A stretch of 5,174 bases of DNA from Aquificaceae bacterium (GTDB taxonomy: Bacteria > Aquificota > Aquificia > Aquificales > Aquificaceae). The translations under genes and the position numbers were made by a program. Shown here piece by piece: positions 1 through 5,174 of this stretch. Each line of letters begins with the position of its first letter. Position 1 is the stretch's first letter. The stretch lies in contig JALWEK010000028.1 in the NCBI GenBank assembly GCA_027014185.1, positions 1 through 5,174 on the forward strand, written 5' to 3'. The notes under the pieces were generated by a model, which saw only the letters and a program-made list of their open reading frames with translations, was not told the DNA's origin and did no database searches.

Positions 1-2744
1 AACAGACCGGTGTAGGAACCGTGGTTCTGCGCTATCTCCTCCGGGGTTCCAACCGCCACGATCTGACCCCCCTTCTCACCTCCCTCAGGGCCGAGATCTA
101 TAACCCAATCGGCACACTTTATAACGTCCAGGTTGTGCTCTATCACCACCACTGTGTTCCCCTTGTCCACCAGCCTCTGTAGAACGTCTATCAGCTTCTT
201 TATATCGTCCATGTGGAGGCCCGTGGTAGGTTCGTCCAGTAAGTAAAGGGTTCTTCCCTTCTCCCTCTTGGAGAGCTCCCTCGCCAGCTTTATCCTCTGG
301 GCCTCTCCTCCGGAGAGCGTTGGGGCCGGCTGGCCGAGCTTCAGATACCCGAGGCCCACGTCTCTGAGGAGCTGGAGCTTCCTTCTTAGGGAGGGTATGT
401 TTTCGAAGAACTCGTAGGCCTCGTCTATCGTCATGTCCAGGACCTCTGAGATGTTCTTGCCTTTGTAGAGTATGTCCAGGGTCTCCCTGTTGTACCTTCT
501 GCCCTTGCAGACGTCACAGGTAACGTAAACGGGGGGCAGGAAGTGCATCTCCACCTTTATCACGCCCTCACCCTGGCAGGCCTCACATCTCCCTCCCTTC
601 ACGTTGAAGGAGAACCTTCCCGGTTTGTATCCCCTCGCCTTGGCCTCTGGGGTGTTTGCGAAGAGATCCCTTATCTGGTCAAAAACTTTTGTGTAGGTTG
701 CAGGGTTGCTCCTCGGGGTCCTACCTATCGGGGACTGATCCACGTTTATCACCCTGTCGAAGTGCTCGAGTCCTTCTATCCTCTCGACCTTTCCGGGGAT
801 CTCCTTGGACCCGTAGAACTCGGCCTTGGCGTACTTGTAAAGAACGTCGTATATGAGAGTGGACTTACCACTTCCAGATACACCGGTTATGCACACTAGA
901 AGCCCGACCGGTATCTCCACATCTATGTTCTTCAGGTTGTGCTCCTTGGCCCCTATTATCCTCAGGAACTTTCCCTTGGGCTTCCTCCTCTTCGTAGGCA
1001 CCGGTATCTCCAGCCTGCCGGAGAGATAGGCACCCGTCAGGGATCTTGGGTTCCTCTCTATCTCCTCCACCGTTCCGGTAGCTACAACCTCACCCCCGTT
1101 TTTGCCCGCTCCCGGCCCCAGCTCCAGGATCCAGTCGGCGGACTCTATCGTTTCGGGATCGTGCTCGACCACTATAACGGTGTTCCCTATGTCCCTTAGC
1201 TCTTTCAGGGTATTTATCAGCCTGCTGGTGTCCCTCGGATGGAGGCCTATCGAGGGCTCGTCGAGGACGTAGAGAACTCCCGTTAGCTTGGATCCGACCT
1301 GGGTGGCGAGCCTTATCCTCTGCATCTCACCTCCCGAGAGGGTGGTAGCGCTCCTCGAGAGGGATAGGTACTCGAGCCCCACGCTAACTAAAAAGCCGAG
1401 CCTCTCGGAGATCTCCTTTATGAGCCTCTCTCCTATTATCAGGTCCTTCTCACTTAGCTTTGAGGGAAGCTCCTCTATCCACTCCTTAGCCTTGGAGACC
1501 GGCAGGTCTGTTATGTCCCATATACTTTTACCGTCTATGAGGACAGCCAGAGCCTCCTCCCTGAGCCTCGACCCACCGCAGGCGGGACAGGGCTTCTCAA
1601 CTATGTACTCCTCTATCCCCTCCCTTATCCTCTCGGACTCCTCCTCCAAGAAGCGCCTCTCAAGGTGCTTGACTATACCCTCGAACTCGAACTCCTGGGT
1701 TGTTCCGTAGAGGAGGATGTTCTTCGCCCTTTTGGGAAGGTCCTTGAACCTGGTCCTCGGGTTTATGCCGAGCTTTCTCAGGACGTTGGCTACGGGGAAC
1801 TTTATGTAGCTAAAGAGGGAAGACTCAGCTATCCTGAAGGCGTATATGGCGGGCTCCTCCTCGTCCACGAGAAGCCCAACGTCTATCTCCCACTTGACTC
1901 CCAAGCCTTTGCATGAGGGACACGCCCCGTAGGGGGAGTTGAAGGAAAAGAGCCTCGGAGAGAGCTCAGGTATTGAAAAGCCGTGGTCTGGGCATACGAG
2001 CTTCTCGCTGAAGAGCTCCTCCTTACCGCTCTCAACCTCCTCTATCTTCACGAGGCCGCCGGTGAGCTCGAGAGATTTCTCTATGTCGGTAAGGAGACGC
2101 GCCCTCTCTTCCTCTTCCAGGGTCAGCCTGTCTATCACTATGTCTATGTCGTGCTTTCTGTTCTTTTCCAGAGGCGGGACCTCTATCACCCTTCTCAGCT
2201 CCCCGTCCACCTTAACCCTTCTGTAGCCCATCCTGTCTATGTTCCTCATCAGGTCCCTGAACTCTCCCTTCCTCCCCCTCACCACAGGAGCTAGGACCAT
2301 GATCCTCTTGCCCGAGTACTTCTCCACTATCTTGTCCAAGATCTCGTGGGCAGACAACCCCTCCAGGAGACGACCACAGACGGGGCAGTGGGGCTTTCCT
2401 ATGTTAGCCCAGAGGACCCTCATGTAGTCGTAGATCTCCGTCACCGTCCCTACTGTGGACCTGGGGTTCTTGGAGGTCGTCTTCTGATCTATCGCTATCG
2501 CGGGGGAGAGTCCCTCTATCAGATCTACGTCGGGCTTCTCCATAACTCCAAGGAACTGGCGCGCATAGGAGGATAGGGATTCAACGTATCTCCTCTGTCC
2601 CTCTGCGTATATGGTGTCGAAGGCGAGGGAGGATTTCCCCGAACCGGAAGGCCCCGTTATGATAACGAGTTTGTTCTTCGGTATCTCTACGTCTATGTTT
2701 TTCAGATTGTGTTGCCTGGCACCCCTTATTACTATCCTGTCCAT
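1..2744 (-). CDS. uvrA: UvrABC excinuclease ATPase subunit UvrA (3' end cut by window edge)
   Basis: UvrA is the cytoplasmic DNA-damage recognition ATPase of nucleotide excision repair. It dimerises, loads UvrB at lesions and then leaves. 914 complete codons are visible; the family is usually about 930-950 residues, so only the C-terminal tail is missing. Both ABC ATPase halves are intact. Walker [10 protein letters not shown] is at 31-39 with signature LSGGE at 469-473 and Walker B/D-loop [10 protein letters not shown] near 494-503. The second Walker [10 protein letters not shown] is at 621-629, with LSGGE at 810-814 followed by [10 protein letters not shown]. Zinc-binding pairs are C120/C123, C386/C389, C251/H254 with C275/C278, and C720/C723 with C743/C746; the 251-254 pair is CxxH rather than CxxC. 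The ATG start gives [16 protein letters not shown], the expected N-terminus, and an in-frame TAA lies just upstream. The start is 7 nt after the GAF-GGDEF stop; a purine stretch AGGGAG (2760-2765) lies 15 nt upstream, rather far for a Shine-Dalgarno site. No frameshift was seen. Confidence 0.98.
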   Translation of the reverse strand, partial: MDRIVIRGARQHNLKNIDVEIPKNKLVIITGPSGSGKSSLAFDTIYAEGQRRYVESLSSYARQFLGVMEKPDVDLIEGLSPAIAIDQKTTSKNPRSTVGTVTEIYDYMRVLWANIGKPHCPVCGRLLEGLSAHEILDKIVEKYSGKRIMVLAPVVRGRKGEFRDLMRNIDRMGYRRVKVDGELRRVIEVPPLEKNRKHDIDIVIDRLTLEEEERARLLTDIEKSLELTGGLVKIEEVESGKEELFSEKLVCPDHGFSIPELSPRLFSFNSPYGACPSCKGLGVKWEIDVGLLVDEEEPAIYAFRIAESSLFSYIKFPVANVLRKLGINPRTRFKDLPKRAKNILLYGTTQEFEFEGIVKHLERRFLEEESERIREGIEEYIVEKPCPACGGSRLREEALAVLIDGKSIWDITDLPVSKAKEWIEELPSKLSEKDLIIGERLIKEISERLGFLVSVGLEYLSLSRSATTLSGGEMQRIRLATQVGSKLTGVLYVLDEPSIGLHPRDTSRLINTLKELRDIGNTVIVVEHDPETIESADWILELGPGAGKNGGEVVATGTVEEIERNPRSLTGAYLSGRLEIPVPTKRRKPKGKFLRIIGAKEHNLKNIDVEIPVGLLVCITGVSGSGKSTLIYDVLYKYAKAEFYGSKEIPGKVERIEGLEHFDRVINVDQSPIGRTPRSNPATYTKVFDQIRDLFANTPEAKARGYKPGRFSFNVKGGRCEACQGEGVIKVEMHFLPPVYVTCDVCKGRRYNRETLDILYKGKNISEVLDMTIDEAYEFFENIPSLRRKLQLLRDVGLGYLKLGQPAPTLSGGEAQRIKLARELSKREKGRTLYLLDEPTTGLHMDDIKKLIDVLQRLVDKGNTVVVIEHNLDVIKCADWVIDLGPEGGEKGGQIVAVGTPEEIAQNHGSYTGL

Positions 2745-2751
2745 AATTTTT

Positions 2752-3768
2752 TCAATTTACTCCCTGATGAGAGAACACGACAGTCCTGTTCTTCCCCTCC
2801 CTCTTAGCCTGGTAGAGGGCCTTGTCGGCCCTGTGGAGCAGGTTCTCGAGTGCGCAGTCTTCGGGTTCACAGGAGGCTACCCCGGCGCTCACGGTGAGTC
2901 TGAAAGCCTCCGATCCCTCCCTGAACACAACCCTAGAGAAGCTCTCCCTGATCCTCTCCGCTACCTTTGCAGCCTCCTCCAGATTCGTGTGAGGGAGCAG
3001 GATAAGGAACTCCTCACCCCCGTATCTTACAGGCATATCCGTTCTCCTGATGTTCTTCCTGATGACGTCGGCGAACTTGATTAGAACCTCGTCTCCCTTC
3101 TGGTGACCGTACCTGTCGTTTATCTGCTTGAAGTTATCCAGATCTAGCATGATAAGTGAGAGAGGGTAGCCGTACCTTCTAGCCCTCTCCAGCTCCCTGT
3201 TACCCTCATCCTCGAAGTAAAACCTGTTGTAGAGCTTGGTAAGGTGATCCTTTATGGCCCTCTCCATGAGCCTTCTCTTCTCTATCTCTTCCCTCACTAT
3301 GAATGAGAATATGAAGGCCAGGCTCCTGAGTATCTTTCCGTCTTCCTCGGTGAAAGGCCTCCCCTCCCTAAATCTACCTATCGCAAGACTCCCGAATACA
3401 TCCCTATCTCCGAAGGGTGCAACGATTATGGATTTGAGGCCCATTTTTTTCCATCCCTCAACGGCCTTCTCGTAGTTCTGGTAATCGTTTACCATTATGT
3501 ATCCCTTCTTTATCGCCTCCCCGAGAGCGCTCCTCCAGATCGGGACCTTGAACTCCTCAGGGTCATAGCTTTCAAATCGGTCTGCGTAAGAAGAAAACTT
3601 CTTATAGAGTACGTATCCTTCCCTCGTTTCTCCTATAGCAGCTATATCCGCCTCAAACAGCTCGGCCACGCTGTCGAGTATCCCCCTCCAGTTGTCCCTC
3701 TCGTACTCTCCGCTCGCTACCCTCTCGATTATGCTCAGGAGCTTTTCGACCTTCTCCTCACACTCCAT
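2752..3768 (-). CDS. GAF-GGDEF diguanylate cyclase
   Basis: Predicted soluble enzyme of 338 residues that makes cyclic di-GMP from two GTP under control of a GAF sensor domain. No signal peptide or membrane segment is seen. Residues about 20-160 form the GAF domain; its ligand cannot be told from the sequence. A charged helix near 157-173 links to the GGDEF domain (about 170-335), which opens with DHLTKLYNR (174-182). It carries the metal-binding segment [11 protein letters not shown] (208-218), active-site GGEEF (250-254), and ends with [14 protein letters not shown]. An inhibitory-site motif RxxD (R241, D244) stands exactly five residues before GGEEF, so product feedback inhibition is expected. 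There is no EAL or HD-GYP domain, so it should be a synthase only. I chose ATG at 3768 because GGAGGT (3775-3780) then sits at near-ideal spacing; a GTG one codon upstream (3771) is in frame but too close to that site. The ATG overlaps the lipoprotein TGA by one base, suggesting translational coupling. Confidence 0.93.
   Translation of the reverse strand: MECEEKVEKLLSIIERVASGEYERDNWRGILDSVAELFEADIAAIGETREGYVLYKKFSSYADRFESYDPEEFKVPIWRSALGEAIKKGYIMVNDYQNYEKAVEGWKKMGLKSIIVAPFGDRDVFGSLAIGRFREGRPFTEEDGKILRSLAFIFSFIVREEIEKRRLMERAIKDHLTKLYNRFYFEDEGNRELERARRYGYPLSLIMLDLDNFKQINDRYGHQKGDEVLIKFADVIRKNIRRTDMPVRYGGEEFLILLPHTNLEEAAKVAERIRESFSRVVFREGSEAFRLTVSAGVASCEPEDCALENLLHRADKALYQAKREGKNRTVVFSHQGVN
2791..2830 (-). 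repeat. 40-bp repeat, copy 1 (inside GAF-GGDEF gene)
   Basis: This segment encodes the [13 protein letters not shown] helix and matches 5025-5064 at 38 of 40 positions in the same orientation and reading frame. It is a piece of coding sequence shared by two paralogous domains, not a mobile repeat. The sequence diverges sharply on both sides. Confidence 0.8.
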
Positions 3769-4211
3769 CACGGAACCTCCGTACTCAGGAGTATTTTAAC
3801 CCCCCTGTCGCCCGCCTTCGCTGAAGCGCTCCCAACCAAATCCCCCTTCTGGACCTCCGCCATAGGGGATCTGCTCACCCTTGCGCTCACTATAAGCTCT
3901 CCCTCTATCAGCTTGTCCTGTCTTATCTTGTGTCTGCCCGTTATCTTAAACCTGTATGGGAACTCTGGGTTCCTGACCCTTAAAACAGCTATCGGCTGCG
4001 GGTCCTCCGGGCTTTTCACCGCTATTATCAGGAAGTAGTCTCCTTTGGGCAGCTTATCCCTAAGCTTCTCCTCCAGGAGAACAACGCCCTCTACGAACTG
4101 GTTCCTGTACCTTTCGAGCTTCTTCTTCCCCTCCTCACCCCTGTACTCCTTCGGCAGATCCTGGCAGGACACTATCAGAAAGCTCACGAGCAGCAGTATC
4201 AGGGTCCTCAG
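3768..4211 (-). CDS. Small lipoprotein with CcmI/CycH-like C-terminal domain, probable CTG start
   Basis: Reads as a 147-residue exported lipoprotein. From the CTG at 4211 the N-terminus is [18 protein letters not shown]: one Arg, a hydrophobic core (4-14) and a lipobox I-V-S-C with lipidated Cys16. The mature protein has a charged helix (about 21-53), then a predicted beta-rich domain (about 57-142) with the pattern [38 protein letters not shown]. This pattern recalls the periplasmic C-terminal domain of CcmI/CycH (P-x-AV-x-R, AR-S-S-x-A-x-x-x-GDL-G), which in the Ccm system takes part in apocytochrome c handling. The transmembrane and TPR parts of full-length CcmI are absent, so the function remains open. 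A GTG at 4187 also opens the frame, but it would leave only seven residues before the Cys and destroy the signal peptide, and no Shine-Dalgarno is suitably placed for it. The gene overlaps the rph stop and the next GGDEF start. The family match was made by eye: moderate confidence. The lipoprotein call and the CTG start are stronger. Confidence 0.8.
   Translation of the reverse strand: MRTLILLLVSFLIVSCQDLPKEYRGEEGKKKLERYRNQFVEGVVLLEEKLRDKLPKGDYFLIIAVKSPEDPQPIAVLRVRNPEFPYRFKITGRHKIRQDKLIEGELIVSARVSRSPMAEVQKGDLVGSASAKAGDRGVKILLSTEVP
3775..3780 (-). promoter_or_regulatory. Shine-Dalgarno site of the GAF-GGDEF gene
   Basis: GGAGGT on the minus strand lies inside the last codons of the lipoprotein gene. 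The GGAGG core ends at 3776 and leaves 7 nt to the ATG at 3768, against 4 nt to the GTG at 3771. This favours the ATG start and matches the 7-nt spacing at the next gene junction upstream. Confidence 0.75.
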
Positions 4212-4975
4212 AACCTCACCTCCTTCACGGACTTTCTCTTCCAGTATCCAACGCTTCTGCTGACCTCGTAAAGCGCCTTCTGGAGCTCGACGAGTTCCGA
4301 TATCCCTTTGAGAGCAAGGTCGAGGAGGTTGTCGAGTTCGTCTCTTGAGAAGGTGTGCTCCTCCCCTGTAGCCTGGACGTCCGAGAACTTCCCACTTCCG
4401 GTTCCAACCACGTTCATATCAACCTGGGCCGTAGAGTCCTCCTCAAAGTTAAGGTCGAGCATAGGCTTACCGCCGACTATGCCCACGCTCACGGCAGCGA
4501 CGAAGTCCTTTATAGGAACGCTGGTGAGAACACCTTCCTCGTACAGCTTTATAAGAGCGTCCGCAACCGCAACGAAGGCCCCCGTTATGGAGGCCGTTCT
4601 GGTTCCCCCATCGGCCTGTATGACGTCGCAGTCAACCCATACAGTCCTTTCCCCGAGCTTGGTCAGATCCACGGCTGTCCTCATCGCCCTGCCTATCATC
4701 CTCTGTATCTCGTGGGTTCTACCGCTTATCTTTCCCTGAACAGATTCCCTTATGTTCCTAGTATGAGTAGCCCTCGGGAGCATCGAGTACTCCGCCGTTA
4801 TCCACCCCTGCCCCTTCCCCTTCAGGAAAGGTGGGACTGTGTCCGTCACAGAGGCAGCGCATATTACCTTCGTGTTCCCGAACTCTATCAAACACGAGCC
4901 CTCGGGGTAGCTCAGGAAGTCCCTGATTATCCTTACCGGTCTTAGCTCGTCCTCCTTTCTGCCGTCCTTACGCAT
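4208..4975 (-). CDS. rph: Ribonuclease PH
   Basis: Phosphate-dependent 3'-to-5' exoribonuclease (tRNA nucleotidyltransferase) that trims nucleotides beyond the CCA end of precursor tRNAs, releasing nucleoside diphosphates; the family forms cytoplasmic ring hexamers. The protein is 255 residues, normal full length. Family motifs run in order: GRKEDELRP (5-13), [11 protein letters not shown] (33-43), [14 protein letters not shown] (57-70), [16 protein letters not shown] (84-99), [12 protein letters not shown] (116-127) and [17 protein letters not shown] (174-190). R86 and G124-T125-R126 match the phosphate-binding positions of the family, and D180/D186 fit the conserved acidic pair thought to bind metal, so the enzyme should be active. 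ATG at 4975 gives the standard N-terminus. It lies 7 nt after the stop of the upstream GGDEF gene and has no clear Shine-Dalgarno sequence, so reinitiation after upstream translation or an SD-independent start is likely. Its last codons contain the strong ribosome site of the lipoprotein gene. Confidence 0.98.
   Translation of the reverse strand: MRKDGRKEDELRPVRIIRDFLSYPEGSCLIEFGNTKVICAASVTDTVPPFLKGKGQGWITAEYSMLPRATHTRNIRESVQGKISGRTHEIQRMIGRAMRTAVDLTKLGERTVWVDCDVIQADGGTRTASITGAFVAVADALIKLYEEGVLTSVPIKDFVAAVSVGIVGGKPMLDLNFEEDSTAQVDMNVVGTGSGKFSDVQATGEEHTFSRDELDNLLDLALKGISELVELQKALYEVSRSVGYWKRKSVKEVRF
4216..4225 (-). promoter_or_regulatory. Perfect Shine-Dalgarno site deciding the lipoprotein start
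   Basis: AAGGAGGTGA on the minus strand is fully complementary to the usual 3' end of bacterial 16S rRNA. It lies within the last codons of rph. The GGAGG core leaves 7 nt to the CTG at 4211 and 31 nt to the GTG at 4187. No ATG, GTG or TTG in the lipoprotein frame lies at usable spacing, so the site points to CTG as the initiator. Confidence 0.8.
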
Positions 4976-4982
4976 AGCTGAA

Positions 4983-5174
4983 CTATTTTAAATCAATACG
5001 TTCCATGAAGCTCCTGACCTTATTCTTCCCCTCCCTTTTGGCCTGGTAGAGGGCCTTGTCGGCCTTCAGGACGAGCCTCGATACATCGTCGTCCCTGGTA
5101 AGCTGTGCCACGCCGAAGCTGGCCGTAACCATGAGTTCGTCCTTGAACCTGTAAGACTGGATCTTTCTCCTTAT
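4983..5174 (-). CDS. GGDEF-domain protein, C-terminal fragment (5' part outside window)
   Basis: The last 63 residues of a second GGDEF-domain protein, ending in TAG at 4983-4985; the gene enters from the right edge. The visible part covers the final strands and helix of the domain: [11 protein letters not shown] matches the conserved T-x-S-x-GVA strand, and [16 protein letters not shown] is the hallmark C-terminal helix. A short tail ([10 protein letters not shown]) follows. The catalytic GG(D/E)EF motif, any RxxD site and any N-terminal sensor domain lie outside the window, so whether it is an active cyclase cannot be judged. The corresponding part of the other GGDEF protein is clearly divergent ([17 protein letters not shown] against [16 protein letters not shown]), apart from the near-identical [14 protein letters not shown] segment. 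It lies 7 nt upstream of rph on the same strand and is probably co-transcribed with it. Confidence 0.93.
   Translation of the reverse strand: MRRKIQSYRFKDELMVTASFGVAQLTRDDDVSRLVLKADKALYQAKREGKNKVRSFMERIDLK
5025..5064 (-). repeat. 40-bp repeat, copy 2 (inside upstream GGDEF gene)
   Basis: Partner of 2791-2830, with two mismatches, both at third codon positions. It encodes the same conserved C-terminal helix of the GGDEF domain. Confidence 0.8.

Noticed and set aside
543..2576. Chain of plus-strand open frames opposite uvrA
   Set aside because: All lie within uvrA, which is intact on the other strand with both ATPase halves and its zinc sites; none resembles a known protein.
1..2744. UvrA2 or another UvrA-like resistance or transport ATPase instead of true UvrA
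   Set aside because: The region between the first Walker A and the first signature motif is full size, including the span expected to bind UvrB, and all zinc pairs are present, which favours canonical UvrA.
2745..2765. Possible promoter or terminator in the 7-nt uvrA leader (TTGAAAAAATT)
   Set aside because: The A-run is short, has no preceding inverted repeat and no paired -35/-10 elements, so neither call can be supported.
2611..3084. Plus-strand open frame of 157 codons opposite the uvrA start and the GGDEF domain
   Set aside because: It spans the reverse complement of two well-supported genes and shows no motif or ribosome site of its own.
4165..4187. GTG at 4187 as the lipoprotein start
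   Set aside because: It would leave only MSFLIVS before the lipobox cysteine and has no suitably spaced ribosome site, whereas the CTG at 4211 has both a full signal peptide and a perfect site.
4225..4407. Minus-strand 60-codon frame inside rph
   Set aside because: It overlaps rph out of frame, is rich in Ser, Thr and Arg and has no features; a shadow of the rph reading frame.
4355..4945. Long plus-strand open frame (196 codons) opposite rph
   Set aside because: It is antisense to a clear full-length RNase PH, shows no recognisable domain, and has a composition rich in Pro, Arg, Ser and Tyr, as expected for the complement of biased, purine-rich coding sequence.

Overview
The window is a gene-dense, fully minus-strand block that reads from right to left. 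It holds the 3' end of a GGDEF-domain gene, rph (RNase PH), a small lipoprotein gene, a GAF-GGDEF gene and uvrA, which runs off the left edge. There is no free intergenic space. The junctions are 7 nt, a 2-nt stop/start overlap, a 1-nt overlap and 7 nt, so all five genes could be carried on one polycistronic message. No RNA gene, mobile element, CRISPR array, terminator or convincing promoter was seen, and no stretch over 300 bases lacks a gene.

The organism is probably a thermophilic bacterium. The proteins are rich in Glu, Lys and Arg. Arginine is mostly AGG/AGA, isoleucine is often ATA, and the coding strand is purine-rich. The RNase PH (opening [13 protein letters not shown], ending in an ELQKALYEV helix) resembles my memory of the Aquifex aeolicus enzyme, so a member of the Aquificota is the best guess. 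That is an inference from memory; no search was run.

Region by region: positions 1-2744 encode UvrA, the damage-sensing ATPase of nucleotide excision repair, lacking only its extreme C-terminus. Positions 2752-3768 encode a soluble GAF-GGDEF diguanylate cyclase with intact GGEEF active site and RxxD inhibitory site. Positions 3768-4211 encode a lipoprotein whose mature part resembles the periplasmic C-terminal domain of the cytochrome c biogenesis factor CcmI/CycH. Its real start appears to be a CTG codon overlapping the rph stop, served by a perfect ten-base Shine-Dalgarno sequence. Positions 4208-4975 encode RNase PH. Positions 4983-5174 encode the last 63 residues of a second GGDEF protein.

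Functionally the block mixes tRNA 3'-end processing, c-di-GMP signalling, an envelope lipoprotein and DNA repair. Such mixed operons are common in Aquificota, so co-transcription need not mean a shared pathway. The most interesting items are the stand-alone CycH-like lipoprotein with its CTG start, and the two GGDEF genes bracketing it, which share a 40-bp segment with 38 identities.
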